Position numbers and translations under genes: made by a program
From: Cephalotus follicularis
Taxonomy: Eukaryota; Streptophyta; Magnoliopsida; Oxalidales; Cephalotaceae
Assembly: GCA_001972305.1 (NCBI GenBank)
Contig: BDDD01002272.1
Coordinates: 186,001-250,000 of the forward strand
Length of the DNA: 64,000 bases
Reading direction: 5' to 3'
The notes under the pieces: generated by a model
The model's input: only the letters and a program-made list of their open reading frames with translations
Told to the model about the DNA's origin: nothing
Database searches by the model: none
Part shown: piece by piece, positions 10,770 through 23,823 of the stretch
How the letters are laid out: the number at the start of each line of letters is the position of its first letter
Position numbering within the stretch: position 1 is the stretch's first letter

Positions 10770-12813
10770 TGAAAGAATAATACTGGGTTTATGGCAATTT
10801 TAGGCGTTAGATGCATAGGATGCATAACTTTAATTTTCATTAAAGTGGATCCAAAACAAAAAACAACCCATAAACTAACTCCGTAAATGATCACAAACAA
10901 CCTAGGATCGCTAATCAACAACCCAATCAAACAATCACTTATATACATATAGAAGGATAGAGATTATACCAAGCTACCAAACTCCTTCCTTCAAGAATCC
11001 GTTCTGAGACTTCAAGCTTTAACTCAGGAACAGAGAGCAGCTGAATAACCAATACAAGTCATATATATCTAATCCTAATCTAGGATCAATATCGGAGGAG
11101 TAGTGCTCAATGAAAGCAATACACCACAAATAGAAATCAGGCTATGGTGATATGTAATTGATTTCTCTCTTTTGTTCTCTAAGAACCAAAATGACTATCT
11201 CTCTCTCTCAAAACATCTCACTATTTAAAATGTCTAGGTTCTACCCTGTCTCCTTTATGCATTCATGCATCCAATGATGTGATCCACCAAATATGGATCA
11301 CCATAAAAGCCATCCAAAATAGAAAAGCCTTTAGTTCATTTCATTCCTTGAATGGAAAGCACTTTCCTTTCATTGGTGCCATGACTAATGCGTTTCCATG
11401 TAAGGAAGATGTGTTCTTTGGATGACATACGGCTTATCCAAGTTGCTATTACATGACATATGAGTCATCCAAATATGAAGACACGTTGCCTTCCCAGCCA
11501 AGAAGGAAAGAGACATGTTATGTCTTCATGCAACCAATGAGAAAAGAGATTGAGAGATAAGAGAATAATAATCCAATTATTATTTAATACCATAATCATA
11601 CTAGTATGTTATGTCAACTAATCAGTCACGTAACATCACTAATACACCACAATATAACATGTTCCATCACACGTTATAAAACTATATGATATATGTATCC
11701 AATATATATAATCGTGAGGCGGGACCTGAAAGTCTAGAATTAAATCGGTAACGATGGTTTGTTACTAAGACGCCTTGCTCTTAAGTAAACTCACCATGAA
11801 TAGTCCTTGACTATTTTAAGACCCTGAACATATAACCATCATATTCTAGGTGTGTAAATTAATCCCTTGATTAATTCCCATATTTAAGTCTGTTTCCTAT
11901 ACATCCGATACTTTATCCTGACGACAGTTACCGTGTACTATAGTCCCTTGTAATCCTCGGCTCCGATCACGGCCTAGGGTAAGGATACGTGTCAACCCTA
12001 GATATGCCAGTATTTATAAATCTGTAATTACCATCATGACCATCAACAAGCCTTTCCAGAAACCCTAGGTTCCAGCTCGTCATAACTTGGCCAGGTATTT
12101 CAAATTCCATAATGAATACAGATACTATAGAGCCAATCACCCTCACATCAGGTGTGACAATCCCATGTTGTGAAGTCACTTACATTCACATAAATCCTGC
12201 AAGACCCAAAAGCTGCCTGTTTGCCAGCCCCGCGAAAGAACTGGGTAGGGCAGAAATAGAAGTTAGACAGTTTCTATGCAATGTACAGTAGCCGCTCAGG
12301 TCTAAGGATCAAACAAAGTCGACCAATAACTTGCTAGACTCGTAGAGCCTATACACTACTGTCTCTGATGGGAAAGTCTACTGACACGGGATATGTGATC
12401 ATCCAAATAGAATTCCCATGGTGGGTCAACCCAGATTAGCTTTAGGGTTCAACCCAAGTGGCAATGAGATACTCTACCCACCCATTTGCGAGAGCAAGCA
12501 TAACACTGCAAGTCTATCTTGTTCACTAATGCCCTAAATAATTGAACCTATGACTTGGCACAGTTTAGTCACAGGGAATAAGGAAGTCGCTCTCCTAGCC
12601 CTTGGCTCGACAACCAACCGTTTGATGTGACAGGGCACCTTATATGTTAGTAATGACATGCTTCAATTATGTGATAAAACATATACAGTTATGCCATTAA
12701 TAAAATATAATTTGCACAATGTAACATCGATAGAACAAGACTGTATATAAAATGAGCAGAGTACAAGTACATCCAGCCACCTAGTGGCTTGATGGGTCAC
12801 ACTCTCTCTAACA
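10770..12813 (-). mobile_element. Copia B 3' LTR
   Basis: It runs from TGAAAGAATAATACTGGG to CTCTCTCTAACA (2044 bases) and pairs with the copy at 18155-20221. The two copies differ by roughly one base in ten over the first 185 bases by eye, so this is an old insertion. The block AGCCGCTCAGGTCTAAGGA ends at 12308 and also occurs in the LTRs of copia A and C. Short open frames here (10763-10948, 11967-12179) are not genes. Confidence 0.9.
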
Positions 12814-12825
12814 ATCTCCCACTTG
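12814..12825 (-). other. Copia B polypurine tract
   Basis: Minus-strand CAAGTGGGAGAT lies immediately before the LTR start TGTTAGAGAG. It is identical to the tracts of copia A and copia C. Confidence 0.75.
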
Positions 12826-15800
12826 ACCCTCCTAAAGCCACGAAGCCTTATAGTCAAGCCCATCATGCTACGATGACGGTCGAATACATTACTACACAAA
12901 GCTTTAGTCAGTGGGTTTGCTATATTTGCCTCTGAGGCAACCCTATCTATTACTATATCTCCTCTATCAATGATCTCTAGGATCAAATGATAACGCCTCA
13001 TGATAAGTTTCGACCGTTGGTGATACCTGGGTTCCTTGGCTTATGCAACAGCCCTATTATCGTCATGGTAGAGCACTACAGGACAACTAATGGTTGGAAC
13101 CACTCCAAGTTCCGCTATGAACTTATGCATCTGAACACCCTCCTTTGCAACATCTGAGGCTGCTATATACTCTACTTCCGTAGTTGAGTCTATCGTAGTT
13201 TCCTATTTTGACCTTCTCCAACTCACAGCACTGTCGTTCAGGATATAGACATATCCCGACATTGATTTGTGATCATCCGGATCACTATTGAAACCGGAGT
13301 CACTGTATCCCTCCAATTTCAAGTCACCATATGCACCATAGATCAAGAAGGCATCTTGAGTCCGTCTAAGGTACTTAAGGATCCCCTTGACTACTTCCCA
13401 GTGTTTCATACCGGGATTGGACTGAAATCGACTTGCCATACCCAAGGCATGTATCACATGAGGCCTAGTACACAGCATGGCATACATGATCGATCCCACA
13501 GCCGAAGCATAGAGTATCCAACTCATGAGTGTCCTTTCCTCACATGTTTGCAGGGACATCTTCTTGGAAAGTTGAATTCCATGGCCTATTGGCAATAAGC
13601 CCTGTTTGCAATTCTCCATACTGAACCATTTCAGCACTTTGTCGATGTATTGGCTTTGGGAAAGCCCAAGCAACCTACTAGATCTATCCCTATAGATCTT
13701 TACACCAAGTATGTAAGAGTCTTCTCCCAAATCCTTCTTGGAGAAGTTCTTGGATAACCATACTTTCACAGATTGCAACATCCCTACATCATTCCCAATG
13801 AGTAGAATGTCATCCACGTATAGTACCAAGAAAGTGATACCTGAGTCATCCTATTTCTGGTAGACACAAGGCTCATCTACGTTTTTAATGAAGCCAAAAG
13901 ACCTGATAGCCTCATCAAAACGCATGTTCCAGCTCCTAGATGCTTGCTTTAGGCCATAAATCAACCTTTGAAGCTTGCACACCATGTGTGAAGTTTCAGT
14001 GGATGTAAACCCCTCGGGTTGGGACATATAAATATCCTATTCAAGATGTTTATTGAAGAACACAGTCTTGACATCCATTTGTCATATCTCATAATAATAA
14101 TGATCAACAATAGCAAGCAAAATCTGAATAGATTTGAGCATCGTAACTGGTGAGAAAGTTTTGGTATAATCGACACCATGTCACTGTCTATACCCTTTCG
14201 TGACCAATAAAGCTTTGTATGTCTCAATCTTTCCATCCGCGGCAATCTTATTCTTGAAGATCCACTTGCAACCAAGAGGCACTATGCCCTCGGGAGCTTC
14301 AACAAAGTTCCAAACTTGGTTGGTGTAAATGGAATCCATCTCGGATTTCATGGCATCTAACCATGCATCCGATTCAGTGATCTGCACTGCTTCCTGATAG
14401 CTGGTAGGCTCATCATCCTTGATGATGTTGGGTTAATCAGTGCCTTCAATGAGAAAACCATATATCTTCAGTGCTGTTGAAACTCTGCCTGATCTCCTCA
14501 ATATAGGAGTGCCTATATGAGATCCAATCTCATGTTGGAATCTAATTCCAGCAGTGTCTCTAGAAGTACTAGCCTCTAATTCCTTTATGTTCTATGGTGT
14601 CTCTTCCGATGGCAACTCCTTGAGTTACACTTTGCTCCCACTGCTTCCTGCGAGTCAGAATTCTTTCTCCAGGAATACTACAGTACGCGAAACAAACACA
14701 TTTTGTTCACTGGGATGGTAGAAATATATCCCATTGTATCTTTGGGATACCCCACAAACCGGCACCGATCTGATCGTGCCTCCAGCTTACTTGGCTCCAA
14801 CCTTCTAACGTAAGCTGCACAGCCTCAAACTTACAAATGTTTTAGGCTAGGTTTCCTCCCTGTCCATACCTGGTATGGAGTGGAGGGAACGGATTGAATT
14901 CGGTTGAGGACATATGCAGATATTTCAAGTGCATAAACTCAAAAGGAGGAAGGGAGATCTGCAAAAGACATCATAGACCGGACCATATTCATCAAGGTTT
15001 GATTCCTCCGTTCAGACACACCATTATGCTGCGGTGTTCTTAGAGGTGTCCACTATAGGAGAATGCCATTATCTCTAAGAAAATCCTGGAACTCAGCATA
15101 CGGGTAATCACCCCCTCGATCTTATCGAAGTGTTTTAATGAGCTTACCTATTTGCTTCTCTACTTCATTTATAAATTCCTTGAACGTCTCAAAGGAATAG
15201 GATTTGTGTCTCATCAGAAACACATGCCCATACTGTGACAAATCATCGGTAAAAGTAATGAAGTAAAGCCGTCCTCGTCGCGCACTGACCAACATCGGGC
15301 CATAGACGTCGGTGTGGATTAAACCTAGTATATCCACTACCCTCTCTCCTTGACCGGAGAAGGGAGATTTGGTCATTTTTCCAAGCAGGCAAGATTCTCA
15401 TGTTGGAAAAGACTCTAAGTCTTGGATGTCCAATATACCATCCTTAACCAACTTTGAATTCCTTGCCTCACTAGGATGACCCAATCTACAATGCCAAGTA
15501 TAAGATTGATTAATTTCATTATTATCTCTTTGTTTTTTAGTTCCTTGCTCGATTGACAATGCCATTTTGTGATCAATATTTAAAACATAAATACCATTAT
15601 CAATGTGCCTATCACGTATAATAATCTTGTCACTAGACAAAAGAGAACAACCATTCACATTAAAATTAAGCTTTTAGCCTAATTTAAATAGGTACGAAAC
15701 ACTAACAATGTTCAGAATTAAGTTCTCAACAAGATAACAGGGATTCAAACTGATTACAAAACCACCAGGCAAATGTAAATCATAAACACCTATAACTCTA

Positions 15801-15925
15801 GTAATGATCCTTGATCCATCGCCCAGTCATAGGTCTACTGCTTCTTCAGCTCTAAGCTGCCTTTCTTAGACCCTGCCAAGAATTTCAAATATTAGTACGG
15901 CAACCAGTGTCTAACACCCAAGTAG
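12814..15925 (-). pseudogene. Copia B pol (protease, integrase, RT, RNase H), broken
   Basis: From right to left: protease WVLDTG (near 15910, catalytic DTG kept); the GAG-pre-integrase zinc region with WHCRLGHPSEA (15500) and LGKMTKSPF (15370); the integrase core with HTDVYGP (15300) and the FITFTDD aspartate (15255); the integrase-to-RT linker (about 14400-14900, many stops); RT from 14387 (PLGCKWIFKNK); YVDD near 13820; and the RNase H end near 12900-13000 (ASEANIANPLTKAL). Frameshifts lie near 14180, 13850 and 13200. Near the C-terminus the frame shifts out of the GQVGDC ending seen in copia A and C. It is not functional. Confidence 0.85.
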
Positions 15926-16547
15926 AACTAATATTAGAAGCTACACGAAGCTCATTCATGTAGGTACCTGAACCAGAGGCACCAGCAGTGGAAGCAAGAA
16001 ACTCATTGCAGTCTCTTTTCCAATGTTCTTGTTTTTCATAGAAGAAGCAAGCCTTCTTCCTTTTAAGCCATGGAATCCTACTCTTAGCAGCACTCCTTTG
16101 ACCAAACGCCCTCTCCATTAGAGTCTTACACTTGGAACTACCCCTCTCAGAGGTGGTTCCATTAAATAGGAGAGGCATTACAGACGAATTCAACCCATAA
16201 AGGTCAAAATCCACCTCATCAGTCCTAGACTGCGTGCCATACAACTCCTTGAGTCGCATTAGAATGGAACGTAAGGTCTGTAAATGCTCACATTGCCTTT
16301 GCAAATCAGGCAGCATGCCTTCAATCGCTAGGTAATGTGCTCGGTCATTGTCAAACCACCACTTGGCCACCATAGCTTTGTGGTCCTCAGACAGGTTGGT
16401 ACCTAGCACCAGGGGCTCGTCAATCAAGACATGAGAAACATTTAAGCTTCCTAAAATAAGGAGCAAATTTTGCTGCCAATCAAAGAAATTTGGCCTATCC
16501 AGTTTATTAGTCTCTAAGACTCCAGTAATAGTGGCGTTGACAGACAT
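15926..16547 (-). pseudogene. Copia B gag, with the central part deleted
   Basis: The start is the ATG at 16545-16547 (MSVNATITGVLETN), because the same N-terminus is found in copia A at 20632; the open frame also has an upstream ATG at 16580. The N-terminal capsid region is present (LDRPNFFDWQQN to LKELYGTQSR). After QSRTDE the frame jumps straight to the region before the zinc knuckle. About 80-90 residues present in copia A and C gag (from the FNLS/FNIS segment to the LRT segment) are absent. The knuckle reads CFFYEKQEHWKRDC, so its second cysteine is tyrosine. The remaining frame is open, so the deletion is in frame. Confidence 0.75.
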
Positions 16548-18140
16548 GTTTGCAAAGTATACACAACCTATAGGAAACATTTAGATGTTATTAGCAAATA
16601 TTCCATTTATCATGTTACTACCATAACACTTGGTCTTTAGTGCTTATGGTTCCTCCCACTATTCTAATCATATCCCACACCTCCATGTGGAATTGGGGAG
16701 ATCTAATCTCCTAGTGGGGATTGGAATCTATCTCAACATATTATGGCCTCTAATTTATCTTGACAAACCATAATACCCAAGATAGGTAGGCTCGCCTGCC
16801 AATTTACATAGCTCGGGATCCATTCCCCCTCGCTCGTGTAAGATCCAATCATAGATTCGGCCTACCAGCTCAATATGATCTCAGCTTTATCATGACAAAT
16901 CATTAGAGCCAGCATAAGTCAATTCCCACAATCCTCAAAGAAATACGCACTCTTTGACACCCACACGTTTACGTGTCCAAGTGCCAAATCATTGCTATTT
17001 CCTCGCAGTGCCTTGCATTGACATTGACATGACATCTGACAAATTGCAGACCTCAGTTTTAGCATGACCATCCACAATCTACCCATGCCACTCAAAGTGA
17101 ACTATGGAAAGCCACGTCCGGTCACTCCTAGTGTCCCTGGAGTTTATGACTTATTATTTCAAACTTGGAGGGATTTAGGTCTCACATTTTTCTTAGCCGA
17201 TCCATTAATTAATTCATTGGTTTCTTTAGCCAAATCAATTAATTACGTCTTACATGCAATGACGTGTTTGGACCAATGTCCAATAAAAATGGCTACGCTA
17301 GGGACAATTCTAGAGTGATTTACACGAGCCAATGTGATCGCTGGGTCTCCTATGTGAACTATTTAATTCTACTTTATTACATAGACAAACATGCATTCAT
17401 GGCCTTCAATTTTGGTCTTGCAACTTCCTTTATCTTCATCTCCATCCTCCATCTTCATCTCCTCCTTTGCTTACAAACATTTAATAAAATTACATTTGAA
17501 TTTAAAGAAGATAATACAAATACAGGGAGGAGAGAATCCTATCCTAGAGAGGAATTAAAATATAAGGAATTAAGGTGCTCCCAGGCCATCAAATTAGAAA
17601 CCATATAAAAATAATAAAGCAAATTAAACATCCACAAAAGAAACTGAAATCTAGGTCAAGTCCCATAGCCTACCATCATGCATACACATCCAAAAAATAT
17701 ATCTAATACAAATTTTGAATGAACACATATCCATTTTAATTTTTGATGGCTAATTGAATCAAATGTGGCATAATACGGTATAACTCCCACTAGATTAATC
17801 AAAATCCAGCATCCACAGGGATTACATACCATAATTCCAAAAACCATGTATATCCCATTGAAAGCGTTGACGCTTTATCATAAGCGTCGGCGGTTAGCGT
17901 CGACGCTTTGCGTAACCTACCGCTCTTTAGACAAAGCGTCATTGCTTATACGATAACATCGACGCTTTGTAGTTTCTGCCAGCGCTTAACACAATTCGTC
18001 AGCACTTTGTGTCTAATTGTCAACGGTTTACTCAAAACTGTCAGTGGTTAGACAACAACATGATGACACAAACAACCAAAATAATCAAAAACAGCCACCA
18101 AAAATAAAAAAAACAAAGTCTAACTAGGGTTTATTAGTTG
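16548..18140 (-). other. Copia B untranslated leader
   Basis: This 1.6-kb stretch lies between the primer binding site and gag. Apart from the palindrome array at 17850-18060 it holds nothing recognisable. It is related to the copia A leader at 20633-22378 (for example CCACACCTCCRTGTGGAA in both). Short open frames (17064-17318, 17264-17608) are not supported. Confidence 0.6.
17850..18060 (-). repeat. AGCGTCGACGCT palindrome array in the copia B leader
   Basis: A run of GCGTTGACGCTTT, AAGCGTCGGCGG, AGCGTCGACGCT (perfect 12-base palindrome at 17896-17907), AAAGCGTCATTGC, ACATCGACGCTTTG and later degenerate copies (GTCAACGG, GTCAGTGG) is spaced about 20-30 bases. It lies just downstream of the primer binding site. 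Confidence 0.75.
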
Positions 18141-18152
18141 GCTCTGATACCA
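18141..18152 (-). other. Copia B primer binding site (tRNA-iMet)
   Basis: Minus-strand TGGTATCAGAGC is complementary to the 3' end of initiator tRNA-Met. It lies two bases from the LTR end at 18155, as usual for copia elements. Confidence 0.9.
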
Positions 18153-18154
18153 AT

Positions 18155-20221
18155 TGAAAGAATAACACTGGGTTTATGGCCATTTTTGGCGTTAGATGCA
18201 TAGGATGTATAGCTTTAATTTTCATTGAAGTGGCTCCAAAAGGAAAACATCCCATAAACTAACTCTATAAATGATCTCAAACAACCTAGGATCACTAATC
18301 CAAAACTCAATCAAACAAACACTTATATACATATAGAAGGATAGAGATTATACCAAGCTACCAAACTCCTTCCTTCAAGAATCCGTTCTGAGACTTCAAG
18401 CTTTAACTCAGGAACAGATAGTTGCAGAATAACCAATACAAGTCCTATATATCTAACCCTAATCTAGGATCAATAGAGGAGAAGTAGTGCTCAATGAAAG
18501 CAATAGACCACCTATAGATATCAGGTTGTGGTGATATGCTATTGTTTTCTCTCTTTTGTTCTCTAAGAACCAAAATGACTATCTCTCTCTAACAAAACGG
18601 CTCACTATTTAAAACGTTCAGGTTCTACCATGTCTCCTTTATGCATTCATGCATCCAATGATTAGATCCACCATATATGGATCACCATAAATGCCATCCA
18701 AATTAGAAAATCCTTTAATTGATTTCATTCCTTGAATGAAAAGCACTTTCCTTTCATTGGCGCCATGACTAATGCATTTTAATGTAAGGAAGACGTGTTC
18801 TTTGCATGACATACGGCTTATCCAAGTTGCTGTTGCATGACATACGAGTCGTCCAACTATGAAGACGCGTTGCCTTCCCAGCAAATAAGGAAAGAGACAT
18901 ATTATGTCTTCATGCAACCAATGAGAAAAGAGATTGAGAGATAAGAGAATAATAATCCAATTATTATTTAATACCATAATCATACTATTATGTTACGTCA
19001 ACTAATCAGTCACGTAACATCACTAATACACCACAATATAACATGTGTCATCACACGTTTTAAAACTATATGATATATGTATCCAACACATATACTCGTG
19101 AGGCCGGACCCGAAAGTCCAAAATTAAATCGGTAACGATGATATGTTACTAAGACGCCTTGCTCTTAAGTAAACTCACCAAAAATAGTCCTTGACTATTT
19201 TAAGACCCTGAACCTATGACCATCATATTACAGGTGTGTAAATTAATCCCTTGATTAATTCGCACATTTAAGTCAGTTTCTGATACATCTGATACATTAC
19301 CCTAACGACACTTACCATGAACTATAATCCCTCGTCATCCTCGGCTTCGATCACGGCCTATGGTAAGCGTACGTGTCAACCCTAGATATGCCAGTATCTA
19401 TAAATCTTTAATTACCATCATGACTATCGACTAGCCTTTCCGAAAATTCTAGGCTCCAGCCCGTCATAACCTGGCCAGGTATTTCAAAGTCCACAACGAA
19501 TATAGATACTATAGAGCCAAGTACCCTAACATCAGGTGTTACGATCCCATGTTGCGAACTCACTAACATTCACATAAATCCTGCAAGACCCAAAAGCTGT
19601 CTGTTTACCAGCCCCGCGAAAGAATTGGGTAGGCCAGAAATAAAAGTCAAATAGTCTCTATGCAATGTACAGTAGCCGCTCATGTCTAATGATCAGACAA
19701 GTCCACCAAGAACTTACTAGACTCATAAAGCCTATACACTACTGTCCTAGATGGGAAACTCTACTGACATTGGATATGTGACCGTCCAAATAGAATTCCC
19801 ATGGTGGGTCAAATTCAGTGTTCATGCTCCCAGCACGTACCCCGCATTAGCTTTAGGGTTCAACCCAAGTGGCAATGAACTCCATCCTCCCATTCACGAG
19901 AGCAAGCATAACACGACAAGTCTATCCGGTTCACTAATTCCTTAGATAAGTGAACCTATGACTTGGAACAGTTTTGTAACAGCGAATAAGGAAGTTGCTC
20001 TCATAGCCCTTGGCTCGACAACCAACCCTTTGATGTGACAGTGCACCATATATGTAAGCAGTGACATGCTTCAATTATGTGATAAAACATATACATGTAT
20101 GCCATTAATAAAATATAATTTGCACAATGTAACATTGATAGAACAAGACTGTATATAAAATGAGCAGAGTACAAGTATATCCAGCCACTTAGTGGCTTGA
20201 CGGGTCACACTCTCTCTAAAA
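18155..20221 (-). mobile_element. Copia B 5' LTR
   Basis: It runs from TGAAAGAATAACACTGGG to CTCTCTCTAAAA (2067 bases). It is a copy of 10770-12813, with the terminal CA changed to AA. AATCA follows at 20222-20226 as the second target duplication. It holds no gene; 18639-18983 and 19751-19945 are chance frames. Confidence 0.9.
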
Positions 20222-20226
20222 AATCA
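20222..20226. repeat. Target duplication of copia B (right copy)
   Basis: AATCA matches 10765-10769. Joining the flanks restores the copia A gag order. Confidence 0.85.
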
Positions 20227-20632
20227 TCCTCAGTTCATGCTGATGGACTGAAGATCCCTCTTTCATCTTCATCTAGAAGTGACGATGAGAGAGATTAAAC
20301 CTGGCGGTCTTAGACCGGCCCCCACAAAACTCCTTGATTCGCAAAAGTATAGCACCCAGGGTCTCTAGCTTTTCATGTTGTCTTTGTAGTTCCCTCACCA
20401 TGCCAGCAATAGCTAGACAATGAGCTTGTTCATCGCCCTTCCACCATTTGGCCACTTTGGCCTTATGCTCATCAGTAGGGTTTGCACCTAGTACGGGTGG
20501 GGCCTCTGTCATCACATGAGGAATCTTACTGCTCGTAAGGATCAAGCAAAAATTACGCTCCCAGTCCAAGAAGTTCGGCCCTTCAAGCTTATATGTCTAT
20601 AAGACACGGGCTATAGCGGTGCTGATAGACAT
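20227..20632 (-). pseudogene. Copia A gag, N-terminal part
   Basis: The start ATG is at 20630-20632. Codon 12 is a stop where copia B has GAG (glutamate, in VLETNKL). The capsid-like region then runs (GPNFLDWERNFCLIL, APPVLGANPTDEHKAKVAKW) to the point where copia B is inserted. The rest of gag continues at 10764. Gag forms the particle that packages the element RNA. It is dead because of the early stop and the 9.5-kb insertion. Confidence 0.8.
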
Positions 20633-22381
20633 GATTATATTCAACGAGCAACCTATAAGGGGACAATAGAGAAAATATTAGCAGATAATTCAACATTTTT
20701 AGTGTTACAACCATAACACTTTGGATTTAGTACATTTCTAATCGTATTCCACACCTCCGTGTGGAACTCGGGAGACTCTAAGCCTGCTAGTGGGGATCAG
20801 AATCTATCTTGGCATAACATTGCCTCTGCCACATCATGTTGACCACAATATCCAAGATAGGTAGGTAGAATGTACCAATTTGCATCGGGATCTAACCCTG
20901 CTATGCAATATCTCATACTACATTCGGCCTCCTGGCCCAAGTGTTCTCACTGATAGTCATGACGAATCACAAGATCCCGGTATAAGTCAAACCCACAATT
21001 CTCAAAGAAATTTGTCAGTCTCAAGACACCCACACGTGTTCATGTCCAAGTGCCAAGACATAACAATTTCCTTCTAGCACCTTGTGCTAGAGCTGAATAG
21101 GTATGTGCATAGTGTATACCTCAGCCACGACATGAGCCGCATACAGTATACCCACCCCATTATGCAAGAAATGTGGAAGGTAACGATGGGTTCACTTACT
21201 TGTGTACTCACCACTTATAGACTTATTATTTCAACATTTGGAGGAATTGGAGGTCTCACCGATTTTATATTAACCAAGCCATTTATAAAATCCAATTTTA
21301 TCTTCCTATCCAATTGATTATGGTTGAGCATGCATAGACGTAAAGGGAAAACACATCCATCTCCTACTTCCTATGTCCAACATAAAAGAAAGTGGCTTCA
21401 CTTGGAACTTAAACTATTAGTGATCACACGAGCCAAGTGTGACCACGGAGTCTCCTATGTGATCTATTTAAACTACTTTATTACAACTGCAACCATGCAT
21501 TCATGGCCTTCACTTGGTCTTGTAATCTCCTTCTTAAGCTCCCAGTAGCCTCTCCTTCTAGCTCCTCCGCATCTTGATCTTACATTACAACTAATATAAT
21601 AAAGAAAAGAATACATATGAAGGGAGAAAGGAATACTATCCTAGAGAGAATTGAAGAGGTGAGGAGTTATTGGTGCACGCAGGCAACCTTATGATAGACC
21701 AAAGGAAATCCATGGAATAAAGTAATTAAATATCCATTCAAAAAGGACACAAGAAAGCTAGGTCTAGTCCCAAGCTTACCAACATGCATTAAATAAAATA
21801 CATCTAATATATTAAAATGAATAAGCATAAAATAAAATATGATGGTCTGTTCAATTGTAGCTCCCACTAAACTCTCTAAGATCTAGTGTGCCTTTAATAG
21901 CTCTAAACTATTTAATTCAATGTTCTAACCACATAATTTAAGAGAATACATGCGTCGGCAGACCTCAGACGACGTAGGCAGAGCTTTATGCTCGTGATCA
22001 GACCACACTGTTCATGGTCAGAGGAGCTCTAAGCTCAAGGGTAGACTACATAGCGCGAGGTCAGAGCTCGATGCTTGCAGGCAGGCCAAGCAGCACAATG
22101 CACCAGAGCACTATGCTCATGTGCAGACGTTGTAGCGCAATGCGTGAGAGCACTACGCTCGTGTACAGACCATGTAGTGCAATGCGTTAGAGCACAATGC
22201 TCGTGCGCATACCATATAGCGCAATAAGTCAGAGCACTATGCTTGTGCGCAGACCATGCAGCGCAATGCGTCAGAGCACTATGCTTGTGCGTAGATACGA
22301 CGTGGACGCTGGACAAAACCATTAACAAGTGAACAATACATAAAGCATAAAAAGAAAGGTCTAGTTGGTGCCAATTAGTTG
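20633..22381 (-). other. Copia A untranslated leader
   Basis: The stretch is non-coding and lies between the primer binding site and gag. It is homologous in parts to the copia B leader. The primer-proximal 300 bases hold a 42-base tandem array (22030-22310). Small open frames at 20880-21548 look like chance. Confidence 0.6.
22030..22310 (-). repeat. 42-bp tandem repeat in the copia A leader
   Basis: About six imperfect copies of a 42-base unit (AGAGCACTATGCTCGTGCGC plus AGACCATGTAGCGCAATGCG-type halves) are seen. Because 42 is a multiple of three, the sense (minus) strand is open for 119 codons with a 14-residue repeat of the AHKHSALTHCAAWS type. The open frame is probably a by-product of the repeat. 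Confidence 0.8.
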
Positions 22382-22393
22382 GCTCTGATAACA
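22382..22393 (-). other. Copia A primer binding site (tRNA-iMet, one mismatch)
   Basis: Minus-strand TGTTATCAGAGC lies two bases from the LTR end at 22396. It differs from the usual TGGTATCAGAGC at one base. Confidence 0.85.
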
Positions 22394-22395
22394 CT

Positions 22396-23823
22396 TGTTG
22401 GAAGCGTGAAAGGGTGCATAGGATGTTTTAGGCCAAAGGTGCTCATGGTGTGCAATTTTAATTTTTCAATTAAAGAGCTCTAAGCTAGAGAACACCCTAG
22501 AATATCTATGCCCATAAACATCCATGCAAAGACTAGGATCACCTAATTAGCTAACCAATCAGACCACGACCTCTAAGGCAAGATAAAAATACGCAGAGGA
22601 GAAGCATCCATTACCTATAATGAAGGCTCCTTCCTTCTAGAGCTCCCTCAACACTCTAGCTCCTTCCTTGCTCTGAAGACTACGATTCTCAAGATCCTAA
22701 GCTCAGATACCAGCTATCTAAAGGAAGACCAAGATGGTCTGACTTTCTAACACACAATCTACAAAAGGAACTTGCAATCAATTGCTATGTAAGACATTGC
22801 TTGGACATAGACGATTCAAAAAAATCTAGAATCCAATGAGAGTTTTAACTATACTAATTATCAAGATAGATAAAGGAGTGCTACAGAGTACAATGATCCT
22901 CCACCTACAATGATCAAGGGAGGGGTGGAAGGAGATGAGTGTGTTTGGAAAGTGTTTCCTTTGAAGCTCCCAGCTTCTCTCTCTTTTCGTCTAACTAAAG
23001 AAAGAATAACCAGTGGCCTTGTGAAGGAGAAGCTCTCGCGCTCTTAGCTGAGAAAAGAAAGTGTGTGTCTTACACTCAATGTCTTCCAACTACTCACTCA
23101 TCGCCATGCACAAAATTGGACAACGTCTCACGCTACCATCCATGACTGTATGGCATGCGTAGAACACTGTGTCTCCACTAGAAGAAAAAAGTGTGCCGCA
23201 TTGGGCTTTAACATTTGGGTTTGTCAAATATAAGCACTCTAAGTATCACAAAAGATAGCCCAATGTGTGTCCAACAAACATATGATCCAATCAGCCCAAT
23301 ATGTTTAACATATAAATTATCCTCCAATCACAAATCCAATATGTGGTCGTAACAACTATTAGCCCATGCTAGAACATTTTGACTATGATGCAGCTCTTAG
23401 CTAATCAAAATGCTTTTCGCTTGGTAATACCTCTACATACTATCCTCCACCTTTTGACTTATGGCTAGCATATATCAGTCACACCAGTGATCAGGCGGGA
23501 CCCTAAATCTTGATTTGAAATCCGGTTCAACGATTAATTCTTGAAATATCCCAGAGTTCCGGTACCACTAATCCATTGGTCCTAGACAATCTAAAACGTC
23601 CTAGAAAAATATCTAATATTTTTCTCTTCGATTCTATGTAGTTTATCTCTAAATTAAATTCCATGGTGATCGCTCAAATTCAAATTAACCAATACTTTCT
23701 ACTGCTATCAGCGTATGTGTAGTGTTTCCCTCATCATGCTTAGTTCCGATCACGGTCTAAGGTATGGATGAGTGTCACCCTATATAAAAGCCGCGATGAC
23801 TATAAATCTGGTACCACATTGGG
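22396..23823 (-). mobile_element. Copia A 5' LTR, first segment
   Basis: It begins TGTTGGAAGCGTG at 22396, the minus-strand LTR end CTTCCAACA next to the primer site. It continues to the solo LTR insertion at 23824. The part from about 23365 matches the truncated LTR at 5995 onward. It holds no gene. Confidence 0.8.

Noticed and set aside
18141..18152. tRNA gene fragment
   Set aside because: It matches only the 3' terminal bases complementary to tRNA-iMet and sits at an LTR edge, so it is a primer binding site.
22030..22310. Regular repeat array that might suggest CRISPR
   Set aside because: The units are adjacent and imperfect with no unique spacers, and the sequence is a plant retrotransposon leader.
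22035..22394. 119-codon repeat protein
   Set aside because: The frame is open only because the repeat length is a multiple of three, and it overlaps the primer site.
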